Assembly (NCBI GenBank): GCA_007694165.1
Contig: RECE01000245.1
Location: forward strand, 1-64,000
Direction: 5' to 3'
DNA length: 64,000 nucleotides
Origin: Bacteroidota bacterium
GTDB lineage: Bacteria; Bacteroidota; Bacteroidia; Bacteroidales; UBA7960
Both the position numbers and the translations under genes were made by a program. How positions within the stretch are numbered: the stretch's first letter is position 1; the number at the start of each line of letters is the position of its first letter. The notes under the pieces are model-generated. The model did no database searches and was not told where the DNA came from. It was given only the letters and a program-made list of their open reading frames with translations. Below are positions 9,003 through 16,889 of the stretch, piece by piece.

Positions 9003-9980
9003 ATGCTATTTGTAGAAAACGATTCCCTCGACCCCTACTTTAATATCGCCGCAGAAGAATACCTGCTCAAAAATTTTGAAAGTGACGTTATCATGCTGTG
9101 GCGAAGCAATCCATCTGTGATTGTAGGCAAACACCAAAACACCCTTGCCGAAATCAATTTAGGTTTTGTAAGAAAAAACAACATTCCTGTAATCCGGAGA
9201 TTAACAGGGGGAGGCACAGTGTTTCATGATCCCGGAAATATCAACTTTACCTTTATCAAGCAAGCCGAAAAGGAAAAACTGGTGGATTTTAAAGCCCATA
9301 CAGCCCCGGTGATTGATTTTTTGAACAACATTGGGGTAGACGCACGTTTTGAGGGGAAGAACGACTTGAGGGTAAATGGACTCAAGATTTCGGGCAATGC
9401 AGAGCATATATTTAAAAATAAAGTATTGCATCATGGCACCCTTCTTTTCGATGCAAATTTGCAAACTCTCAGCGAGTCTATCAAATCAAGAGAACCCAAT
9501 TTTACAAGCAAAGCTGTAAAATCTGTAAGAAGTACGGTTGTAAATATAGCTTCACTGCCGGGAGTTTCTATGGGAAGAGAAGAATTTATGGAGAAACTGG
9601 GGACTTATTTGCAGGGTTACTTTAAAAATATCAATACCTATCAGTTTAATGATGATGACAGGAGGAATGTTGAAAAGCTTAAACAGGAAAAGTATACCCA
9701 GTGGATTTGGAATTATGGCTACTCGCCCCAATACACATTCAAAAATTCCGCAAGTATTCTCAACAGAAATATTCTGGTCGAACTGACGGTAAAAAAAGGG
9801 ATTATAGAAAACCTGAGGCTTTGTATTGATCTCATCAATCAGGATAACAATCCCCTGGTACAGGCCCTCAATGGTCAGGCACACAACCCTGAGACCGTGG
9901 AGAGTGCTCTGAGCAATCAGAATTTTATGGGTTATAACCAGATTGCCGATAAATGGTTATTGACGGGCTTGTTTTTTTAG
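9003..9980 (+). CDS. lplA: Lipoate-protein ligase A
   Basis: 325 residues, the usual length of the LplA family. It activates lipoate with ATP and attaches it to the lysine of E2 and GcvH lipoyl domains in the cytoplasm. Seen: the substrate-binding signature RRLTGGGTVFHD (residues 65-76), and the catalytic-lysine region NGLKISGNAEH with Lys128. A C-terminal accessory domain follows from about 250. The start ATG at 9003 is the only sensible choice. It sits 35 bp after the helical-repeat gene. Its stop overlaps that of the convergent rnz by four bases. Confidence 0.93.
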   Translation: MLFVENDSLDPYFNIAAEEYLLKNFESDVIMLWRSNPSVIVGKHQNTLAEINLGFVRKNNIPVIRRLTGGGTVFHDPGNINFTFIKQAEKEKLVDFKAHTAPVIDFLNNIGVDARFEGKNDLRVNGLKISGNAEHIFKNKVLHHGTLLFDANLQTLSESIKSREPNFTSKAVKSVRSTVVNIASLPGVSMGREEFMEKLGTYLQGYFKNINTYQFNDDDRRNVEKLKQEKYTQWIWNYGYSPQYTFKNSASILNRNILVELTVKKGIIENLRLCIDLINQDNNPLVQALNGQAHNPETVESALSNQNFMGYNQIADKWLLTGLFF

Positions 9981-10918
9981 GTTTCGTTGTCTGGTTTCAC
10001 CTGTTCTATTTCTACAACCAGCCCTTCTTCTGCAAGAATGGTATTTTCAAATAAAGTTTGAGCCTCGTCAACAAATAAGGATAATTCATCGTAACGGGCT
10101 GAATAGTGCCCCATCATTAACTTTTTTACATTTGCCTTGCTGGCAATGGTAGCTGCCTCCAAGGCAGTGCAGTGTGTTTTTTCCTTTGCAATGTCGGCTT
10201 TATCGTTAAGAAAAGTTGCTTCATGGTAGAGAAGATCGGCATTGGCTATTTCCGTGATATAGTTTTCTGTATAACCAGTATCAGAGCAACATGCATAAAC
10301 GCGGGGTGGTGAAGGGGGCAATGTCATTTTTTCATTGGGAATGATTTCCCCACTGGCGGTTCGGTAATCAGCACCATTTTTAATTGCAGGGATACTACTT
10401 ACAGGAATATCGAACTGTTCAATGGCCTCCTTTCTTATATTCCTTTCTGAGGGTTTTTCTTTTATCAGAAATCCATAAGCCGGCAGCCGGTGCATCATTT
10501 CAATGGTTTCGATACTGATATGGTTATCAGAATACAGCAGTTGCTTTCCTTTGGTAATAACATGATACTGAATATCAAAACCGGGTTCAAGTTTTGATAT
10601 ACGGTATTGTACTTCTATAATTTCCTGTATTCCCGAAGGAGAATACACATGCAATTTTTTCTTTCTTCCCAGCAGATGCATCGAGAAAATCAACCCTGGA
10701 AGACCCAGATAATGGTCTCCATGTAAATGAGAAATAAAAATATGGTTGATCTTCATCAAGGGCAGGCGAAACCGCCTTATCTGCATCTGTGCCCCTTCAG
10801 CACAATCAATCAGCATGTATTTGTTGTGGTAGTTTACCAGTTGTGAAGAGGTAAGCCGGGTAGAAGTAGGTATAGCCGCAGACGAGCCCAGGATATGGAC
10901 CTTGAAGTTATTGCTCAT
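9977..10918 (-). CDS. rnz: Ribonuclease Z
   Basis: 313 residues, matching the bacterial RNase Z (tRNase Z) family of metallo-beta-lactamase-fold endonucleases that trim tRNA 3' ends. Seen: the zinc motif HLHGDH in ISHLHGDHYLGLPGL (about residues 63-77), then CSDTGYTE, LYHEATF and the late histidine in MMGHYSARY. It is the last gene of a co-directional run after iadA (47-bp gap). It converges on lplA with overlapping stops (TTAG). Confidence 0.95.
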   Translation of the reverse strand: MSNNFKVHILGSSAAIPTSTRLTSSQLVNYHNKYMLIDCAEGAQMQIRRFRLPLMKINHIFISHLHGDHYLGLPGLIFSMHLLGRKKKLHVYSPSGIQEIIEVQYRISKLEPGFDIQYHVITKGKQLLYSDNHISIETIEMMHRLPAYGFLIKEKPSERNIRKEAIEQFDIPVSSIPAIKNGADYRTASGEIIPNEKMTLPPSPPRVYACCSDTGYTENYITEIANADLLYHEATFLNDKADIAKEKTHCTALEAATIASKANVKKLMMGHYSARYDELSLFVDEAQTLFENTILAEEGLVVEIEQVKPDNET

Positions 10919-10965
10919 AGTAGATGGATAAAAAAACGGTAAAGGAGTTTGAGGAATAAAGATGG

Positions 10966-12126
10966 TTATTGTTCATAACTTCCTTTCTTGAGCATCTTTG
11001 AGTTTTCAACCATCAGTTTACCCATGGCAACAAGGTGAATGATATTGAAATCCTGATCCAGTACCACCAGGTCAGCATCTTTCGCAACTTCTATTCTACC
11101 CTTATTTTTTAACCAGAGGATATCGGCAATGTTACTGGTGGCAACCGTTAAAGCAAGTTCAAGATCTATTTTCTCTTCCCTTACTGTATCAGCGATTTCG
11201 TCGAATACTGATTTTGGATAACCCATTTTAAGGCTTACCAGTTTGCCATTTTCATCAAAATCGGGCAGGGAGCCACAAGCATCACTGGTCATGGTTATAT
11301 GTTTAAGGGGTACCCCTGATTTGAGCAGGCCTGCAATGGCTTTGGATGGTTTTACTTCGTATTGAGGAAAGTAAGGGTAGGAGCTCGCCGTTATATCAAT
11401 ATATCCTTTTTTGCCATAGGTTTTGGCATCTTCAAAAATATAAGAGTTGCGGTTGATATGAGTAGGAAGAAACTGTTTAAAGCTCAGTTCACTCATGGCC
11501 ACAATTTCATAGAGGGGTTTAAAGGGGCTTTTGGCATCGCCCATATGAATATTTACTATACCGCATTTCCCTCCAAGCATACCGCCTACCCGGGCATGGC
11601 CTGCCAGTCTGATGAGCTCGTGAGCAGACGGGAATGAACTTCTGTGGTCAGAAATGGCTATTTCTCCCACACCTATTATTTCCTCAATCAGTGCAATGTC
11701 TTTACCAACATCTCCCATAATGGTGGGGGTGGGCACCTGGTAGGATCCGGTATACATCCAGGCACTCACACCTTCTTGTCTCAGTGCTTTAACTTTCATC
11801 AGCACAGACTCAAGATTTCGGGTCATGCCATCAGTTCCCAGGCAACCAATTACCGTAGTAACCCCTGCTTCCAGCATGTGGCTGAGTTGCATTTCGGGTG
11901 TTCGGCTGGCCGGGCCCCCTTCTCCGCCTGCTCCTGCAATGTGTACATGCGCATCAATGAGGCCGGGAATAACCCTGAATCCCTTTAAGTCCATTACCTT
12001 CACTTCCAGCCCCTGAGGCACAGGGATACTTTCTTCTACAGCAATAATCTGGTTTCCAGCAATAAGGATGTCTTTAATGCCCGATTTTTCCGGCGCGTAC
12101 AGTTCGCAGTTTTTTAATAATAGCAT
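10966..12126 (-). CDS. iadA: Isoaspartyl dipeptidase (beta-aspartyl peptidase)
   Basis: 386 residues, full length for the IadA amidohydrolase family. These cleave beta-aspartyl dipeptides, including beta-Asp-Arg released from cyanophycin by cyanophycinase. Seen: the metal-binding HxH in GLIDAHVHIAGAGGEGG (about residues 57-73), SDHRS, GGKCGIVNIHMGD, LPTHINRN, and the SDACGSLP aspartate near the C-terminus. The position that holds the bridging carboxylated lysine in the E. coli enzyme (four residues before SDHRS) is Glu here (GEIAISDHRS). It lies 116 bp after the cyanophycin-synthetase-like gene and 47 bp before rnz, on the same strand. The neighbourhood supports a role in beta-Asp-Arg breakdown. 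Confidence 0.93.
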   Translation of the reverse strand: MLLLKNCELYAPEKSGIKDILIAGNQIIAVEESIPVPQGLEVKVMDLKGFRVIPGLIDAHVHIAGAGGEGGPASRTPEMQLSHMLEAGVTTVIGCLGTDGMTRNLESVLMKVKALRQEGVSAWMYTGSYQVPTPTIMGDVGKDIALIEEIIGVGEIAISDHRSSFPSAHELIRLAGHARVGGMLGGKCGIVNIHMGDAKSPFKPLYEIVAMSELSFKQFLPTHINRNSYIFEDAKTYGKKGYIDITASSYPYFPQYEVKPSKAIAGLLKSGVPLKHITMTSDACGSLPDFDENGKLVSLKMGYPKSVFDEIADTVREEKIDLELALTVATSNIADILWLKNKGRIEVAKDADLVVLDQDFNIIHLVAMGKLMVENSKMLKKGSYEQ

Positions 12127-12242
12127 AGTTATCGAAATGTTTTAATAGTATTTTGTTGATTTTATAAAAGATCAAAACCTCTGCAGTTCTCTCCTTAAAC
12201 TCAATGGAGGATAACCAAAAGGAGGTTCTGTCAATTACCTTA

Positions 12243-14153
12243 TTATTCTGATGAATATTTATTGATCAAGTCCCTGAGAAATGGTTTGATCATGTTTAGC
12301 AAGATGTTTTCTTTCTCATTTTCAATATAGCTAACAGTTTTCAGGGTATGGCTGTTCATACTTAATTTTATTTGGGCATCGGATACTTCAATGAGGTATC
12401 CGCCGGGAAGCAACATGTTTTTCATGCTTTCCTCTGCCCAATTGGGGTGGTCCAGGATAATAAGATCAGCTCCTTCATGAAAAAAACCGTAATCATATAT
12501 ATTTTCTCTGCTATGGTTAAAAATGGCGAAGGCAGTTTCAGGGTGTCTGAGTATAATTTTTACATTCTGGTCATGGCTGGTGTTTTTGAAAAAATACTTT
12601 CCGTTGAAAAAAACACCTTCAGGAGCCAATGCACCCACAAATGTATCCGAATCGATCTTTTTTAGTTCCCCTAAGATTTCCGTCATCATATATTGGGTTA
12701 TCTGGTTCCCTGCAATTATGGGTATTCTTGCCAGTTCGGGCTTTTTAAAATGAGACAGCAGAATCATCTCTGGTACGTCGATACTCCCGCCATAGGCAGG
12801 GGCAAGATGCATAAAGACTCCTGGTCCGGCATTGATCTCTATGATGCCAAAAATCCCCTCCCCCCAGGGTGTTGATATATCAGCTGCAAGAACATCAATA
12901 CCCAGGCACTTAACTTTAAAAAAGCCTGCAATAGACTCTGCCAGTTCAATGTTTTGGGGATGTATTTCATGGGTAACATTTACAGATACTCCGCCGGCAG
13001 AAATATTGGCAACTCTTCGCAGGAAAATGCGTTCACCATCAGCGGGTATACTGTTTAGCTGAAGATTCTGGAGCAACAGGTAGTCTAAAAGTTCTTTATC
13101 AATATGTATTTTAGCCAACGGAGAACGGGCATTGTCGAGCCGGATTTCTTTTTTGTTTTCCTCCTCAATGAGTTTTTCTATCGTATCCTGTCCATTGCCA
13201 TCCACATAGGCGGGTATTCTCTTGAGTGCTGCGGCAAATTTTCCGTCAATGGTAAGAATCCGGTGATCATGACCTGCAATATGCTCTTGTACTATGGCTC
13301 CGTCAAAGTAAATATCTTCTTTCTCCGAAATGTCCATGATATTCTGGAAAGCAATTTTTACCTCCGACTCATTTTTGATACCGGTAGTAACACCAATGCC
13401 CTTGTGGCCGGACACGGGTTTTACAACGACAGGAAAACCCAGCTTTCGGGCTTCCGAAAGAGCTTCTGTTTCTGTAAAGCAATTGCGGCCGGCAGGGGTG
13501 GGAAAACCGCACATGAGCAAAAATTCTGTCACCATATCTTTGTACATGGTAAATTCGGTATCTTTTATTCCATCGGTGTGCATAGTGGTTGAGCGGCCGC
13601 GAAGTTGTTTAACCCCATAGCCCCATTGGTACTGATTTTCTTCTTCAAGAAAAAATACCGGGATTTCGTTTTTCATGCCCGCTTCTACAAGAGCATAAAG
13701 GGTAGGACCGCCCAAAACGGACTTGTCAAATATTCTTTTTAAAAGCTCAAACTTTTTCAAGAAATTGAACTCTTCAGTTTTACCATCATTGATAGACTTG
13801 AACCAATCACTTACCAAAACAGCGGCATCTTCAGCGGTATAATCATCGAGAAATTCAATGGCTATAACATAATCATCACCATCTTCAGTAATTGATAATT
13901 CATTGATATGAAGGTCTATGTCCATCCTTAAAACCTCCAGAAGTGTATGGGCAAATAAATCTGCCACCGTTTGTAAATTAAAGGGTTTTAACTTTGGGAA
14001 TGCCTCAAAAACATAAGGTTTGTAAAAATCTACCTCCGGGCCGTCAGTTGCAATATGGAGGTTAAACACCAGCGCTTTTACAGCCAGATAATGGCTTGGG
14101 CCATAATAGAAGTAAAACTTCCTGACATCAAAATCATTCTCTTGTGTTCTCAT
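12243..14153 (-). CDS. Cyanophycin-synthetase-like ATP-grasp protein with truncated Mur-ligase domain
   Basis: 636 residues from the ATG at 14153. An in-frame extension to 14222 adds no family-like sequence and would run almost into the -7 box at 14220. Seen: a CphA-like N-terminal domain (YYGPSHYL near residue 18), then an ATP-grasp domain (about 200-475). The latter has VVVKPVSGHKGIGVTTG, IAGHDHRILTIDGK, the RVANISAGGVSVNVTHEIHPQN segment split by variation, and EINAGPG (439-445). Where full-length CphA1 has RIPI-V-TGTNGKTTT this protein reads RIPIIAGNQITQYMM (around 478-490), so the P-loop is gone. Only about 155 residues follow instead of roughly 400. This is the architecture of CphA2-type enzymes, which polymerise beta-Asp-Arg dipeptides using only the ATP-grasp site (known for cyanobacterial members). 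Flanked by cyanophycinase and isoaspartyl dipeptidase. A related polymer or ligation product is possible. Confidence 0.85.
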   Translation of the reverse strand: MRTQENDFDVRKFYFYYGPSHYLAVKALVFNLHIATDGPEVDFYKPYVFEAFPKLKPFNLQTVADLFAHTLLEVLRMDIDLHINELSITEDGDDYVIAIEFLDDYTAEDAAVLVSDWFKSINDGKTEEFNFLKKFELLKRIFDKSVLGGPTLYALVEAGMKNEIPVFFLEEENQYQWGYGVKQLRGRSTTMHTDGIKDTEFTMYKDMVTEFLLMCGFPTPAGRNCFTETEALSEARKLGFPVVVKPVSGHKGIGVTTGIKNESEVKIAFQNIMDISEKEDIYFDGAIVQEHIAGHDHRILTIDGKFAAALKRIPAYVDGNGQDTIEKLIEEENKKEIRLDNARSPLAKIHIDKELLDYLLLQNLQLNSIPADGERIFLRRVANISAGGVSVNVTHEIHPQNIELAESIAGFFKVKCLGIDVLAADISTPWGEGIFGIIEINAGPGVFMHLAPAYGGSIDVPEMILLSHFKKPELARIPIIAGNQITQYMMTEILGELKKIDSDTFVGALAPEGVFFNGKYFFKNTSHDQNVKIILRHPETAFAIFNHSRENIYDYGFFHEGADLIILDHPNWAEESMKNMLLPGGYLIEVSDAQIKLSMNSHTLKTVSYIENEKENILLNMIKPFLRDLINKYSSE

Positions 14154-14219
14154 AGGGCCTGGGTTTATTTGATAATGGAAAATACTACAGAAGTAAACCT
14201 GGATGATCCCGGCAGTATT

Positions 14220-14253
14220 CAAACCTACGGAAAAAATGCGAATTGTGAGCCAA
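14220..14253 (-). promoter_or_regulatory. Candidate promoter of the cyanophycin-synthetase-like gene
   Basis: On the minus strand TTG (14253-14251), 23 nt, then TAGGTTTG (14227-14220), an exact TAnnTTTG box about 65 nt before the ATG at 14153. It suggests the gene can be transcribed separately from cphB, and it supports the shorter start. Confidence 0.5.
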
Positions 14254-14374
14254 TTGTCTTCAAAAAAGTTGTTGAATATGCTTTTTCTTTTTCCGGCTTG
14301 CGATCCAATGGCCGCTTATGTATAGTTTAAATGTACATCTGCATTCATTAAGATTAATGGTGGAGGTTTACCTG

Positions 14375-15244
14375 TTAAGCAGTAGTATCAGTCATGGGGA
14401 TTGTGCGGGAATTATCTTGAGAAGAAACAAATTTCAGGGTTTTCCAGGAGTTAAGATTGAAAAATGCCCCATGTTGCAAAAAGCCAAGTTGTATGCCGTC
14501 AATAGATATTCTTTCATTCTCCCGGATTTGGTCAAAATTGGAAAAGGTAAGATTTTCGGTGGAGACCACCGTAACAATCCCTGTACCTTTCACATACATC
14601 GTATTGTCAGGCAATATGGTTATGGAAGTGTTTTCGCCGATACCAATTCCCCTTTGGGTATATCCATTGCAAAGGAATTGAGTCAGCCGTCCCAGCCGGC
14701 CTCTGGCAACAAAGTGGGTGTCGATGGTAATTTTCTCAATAAAACCAAAACCTTTATCATATTTAACCGAACCTTTCATCAGCCCCTGGTTGTCACCATC
14801 ATATGTCATGGGGTCTGCGGCTGCGGACGCACCGGCTGAAGTACCTGCCACAGTAAGTCTTTCGTTCAAAAACCTGTATTTGATTTGGTCAATGAGCTTT
14901 GAGCCGAGCAAAATCCTGGTGAGTCTTACCTGATCGCCACCGGTAAAAAATACCATATCAGCCTTTTGAAGCTTTTCGAAATAATGGTTCTTATCCGCTT
15001 CCCGTGAGTTACGTATGTCGAAAATATCAATATTCTTTACTCCCAGTTCACGGAATACATAATAATAATCCTCTCCACACTCAATAGGGTATAGGGTTGC
15101 AGTTGGAATGATGATAACATTTTCAGCTTTGTTGATTCCAATGAGATCACCCAGGACAATTCTCTCGTCTTTGCGGTCTTCAGCCCCACCTATTAATACA
15201 AGGTTTCCTTTTTCAGCGGATGTTGCAGGTGTTCTCATTCGCAT
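14375..15244 (-). CDS. cphB: Cyanophycinase
   Basis: 289 residues from the ATG at 15244. A longer reading begins at a TTG at 15274, and an ATG at 15238 is also possible. Cyanophycinase is an S51-family serine peptidase that releases beta-Asp-Arg dipeptides from multi-L-arginyl-poly-L-aspartate. Seen: LVLIGGAEDR near the N-terminus, FFTGGDQVRLTR, the nucleophile motif GTSAGAS, the histidine region DTHFVARGRLGRL, and GIGIGENTS with the expected glutamate. There is no signal peptide, so it is the intracellular type. It lies upstream of the cyanophycin-synthetase-like gene with a 221-bp gap containing a second promoter candidate, which fits a polymer-turnover locus. Confidence 0.93.
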   Translation of the reverse strand: MRMRTPATSAEKGNLVLIGGAEDRKDERIVLGDLIGINKAENVIIIPTATLYPIECGEDYYYVFRELGVKNIDIFDIRNSREADKNHYFEKLQKADMVFFTGGDQVRLTRILLGSKLIDQIKYRFLNERLTVAGTSAGASAAADPMTYDGDNQGLMKGSVKYDKGFGFIEKITIDTHFVARGRLGRLTQFLCNGYTQRGIGIGENTSITILPDNTMYVKGTGIVTVVSTENLTFSNFDQIRENERISIDGIQLGFLQHGAFFNLNSWKTLKFVSSQDNSRTIPMTDTTA

Positions 15245-15305
15245 TATCTTTTTTGGGACGATTACATGGTGCAAAAGGGTGTGTTTTTTTAATAACCCTT
15301 TCCTG

Positions 15306-15313
15306 CAAATTTA
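15306..15313 (-). promoter_or_regulatory. -7 box upstream of cphB
   Basis: TAAATTTG on the minus strand exactly matches TAnnTTTG. No TTG was found at the usual distance upstream. Transcription would start around 15299, about 55 nt before the ATG at 15244. Confidence 0.4.
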
Positions 15314-15493
15314 ACGATTTTATTATTTCTTTTTGGATTTGTCAGCAGAGTTGCTGGCAAATCTCCAGGAGCGCATATGTTATATTATTGTCCCTACATT
15401 AATTTGTAAAGTGCGCTGCACTTTTATACTCGTTCCGGGGCGTGCAATTTTAATTCTCAACGGGGGCGGTTTCCTGATTCTTTTTATATGGAA

Positions 15494-15523
15494 AAGGCCT
15501 CAACTTATAGCAAGTGAGGCCTT
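15494..15523 (-). terminator. Rho-independent terminator after the DUF6580 gene
   Basis: A perfect 9-bp stem (AAGGCCTCA / TGAGGCCTT) with a 12-nt loop. It starts 26 bp after the stop of the gene ending at 15550 and continues into TTTT on the minus strand. Confidence 0.75.
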
Positions 15524-15549
15524 CTTATTCAAAAGGGTTAAAGGTTTAT

Positions 15550-16083
15550 TCAGACTTTGATATGCGACAGAGAAGGATATTTTTGTTGTACAAGATAGAA
15601 TCCACCAAAGAATACTCCTGAGTAGAACAAATCGCCCAAAACAGAAGAGTGGAAAAAGGGGATTGCCATGGTGTATGACTGCATCAAACCGGCGAAGGTT
15701 TGCGGGTAAAAGGGGCTACCTGCCCATACGGCAAAATTGGTAATAAGGAAAAAGAGGACAGAAGATGCAAGAGCGCCACCCAAAACGGTAGACACCCGTA
15801 CATTGTTTTTCATCAATTGTCCAAGGAGCACTACCAGTGCAAAACTTACATAAACCGGAATCATGAAACCGTGAAAGCCAATAATCATATCGCTTACAAA
15901 AAGCGCGAATAAAGGAATGAAGAATGCCAGCCACTTTCTGCCAAGATGAGCTCCTCCAAAAAGTGCTATAGCTGCAATGGGGGTAAAGTTGGGATAATGA
16001 GGTACAAGGCGCATGACGGCGGCAAATATTATGATTCCGGCAATTACAAGCACTTTGGGGCTTACTATTTCTTTCAGATTCAT
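15550..16083 (-). CDS. DUF6580-like membrane protein, ECF S-component-like
   Basis: 177 residues from the ATG at 16083. An upstream in-frame start at 16128 would lie before the likely transcription start. Seen: about five hydrophobic segments, the N-terminal MRLVPHYPNFTPIAAIALFGGAHLG motif split by a loop, VSDMIIGFHG, and NFAVWAG. This pattern matches the DUF6580 family of putative transport proteins, which resemble ECF vitamin-transporter substrate-binding subunits. The substrate is unknown, and no ECF ATPase or riboswitch is visible nearby. It is monocistronic, with its own -7 box and terminator. Confidence 0.8.
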   Translation of the reverse strand: MNLKEIVSPKVLVIAGIIIFAAVMRLVPHYPNFTPIAAIALFGGAHLGRKWLAFFIPLFALFVSDMIIGFHGFMIPVYVSFALVVLLGQLMKNNVRVSTVLGGALASSVLFFLITNFAVWAGSPFYPQTFAGLMQSYTMAIPFFHSSVLGDLFYSGVFFGGFYLVQQKYPSLSHIKV

Positions 16084-16125
16084 TTTTATAATTATTAGAT
16101 TTACAATTCGATTGGGATTTACGGG

Positions 16126-16133
16126 CAAAAGTA
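16126..16133 (-). promoter_or_regulatory. -7 box for the DUF6580-like gene
   Basis: TACTTTTG on the minus strand matches TAnnTTTG exactly. The transcript would begin near 16119 and leave a leader of about 36 nt to the ATG at 16083. No -33 TTG was found. Confidence 0.4.
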
Positions 16134-16250
16134 AAAAATCCTTTTCATTTTAAACAGCATAAAAATACTTTTGTTTCCCTTTTACTAATTATTATCTCGT
16201 GGGGGATGACAACCTTTTGTTATCACTCACATCAATTATCGACAATATTT

Positions 16251-16664
16251 ATGATGAACTGGCTTCACATCATCGACTGGATTCTGTTTATTTTCCATTT
16301 TTTGTTTGTCCTGTTTAATCTTACAGGCTGGATTTGGAGAGCTACGCGCAAACTTCACCTGGTGAGTATCTTGCTCACTTTTGGATCGTGGTTTATCCTG
16401 GGCATATTTTATGGCTGGGGTTATTGCCCTTTAACCGACTGGCACTGGTCTGTTTTGAATAAGATGGGAAAATATGGATTGCCTAATTCTTATGTATCTT
16501 ATCTTATTGAACGGACTACTGGCTTTTCTTTGCCTGATATGCTGGTGGACTTCCTTACCCTTCTATTTGCCCTGGTTGCCCTGGCTCTTTCTGTCAGATA
16601 CAACTTTTTCAAAAAAAACAAACATACCTTTGTGCGAAAAAAAATCATTGACAGGACTGATTAA
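16251..16664 (+). CDS. DUF2784 small membrane protein
   Basis: 137 residues from the ATG at 16251 (an ATG follows directly at 16254). A longer frame starts at 16206, but its first 15 residues are polar and atypical. Seen: four hydrophobic helices (WILFIFHFLFVLFNLTGWIW; LVSILLTFGSWFILGIFYGW; a weak central one; LVDFLTLLFALVALALSV) and the hallmark GYCPLTDWHW of DUF2784. Inner-membrane location. The function of the family is not known. It is divergent from the DUF6580-like gene. Confidence 0.8.
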   Translation: MMNWLHIIDWILFIFHFLFVLFNLTGWIWRATRKLHLVSILLTFGSWFILGIFYGWGYCPLTDWHWSVLNKMGKYGLPNSYVSYLIERTTGFSLPDMLVDFLTLLFALVALALSVRYNFFKKNKHTFVRKKIIDRTD

Positions 16665-16889
16665 AAAAGCAATAGAAATTTTTAATCATAAACCGGTTTT
16701 TATTCTATATTTTTGAAAGGTAAAGTAAGCCTTGAGAGAAATTGGGCCAAAGAACAGTCATTTCGCCGTAGTTTCCAAACATAAAATATTTTAACTACAT
16801 TAGTAAAAATTGCAAAATACAACCAGGCAATCAGAAGATGAATCCTTTCCTCTCCTGAATTAACAATATAAAGATAAAAATTATCAGTT

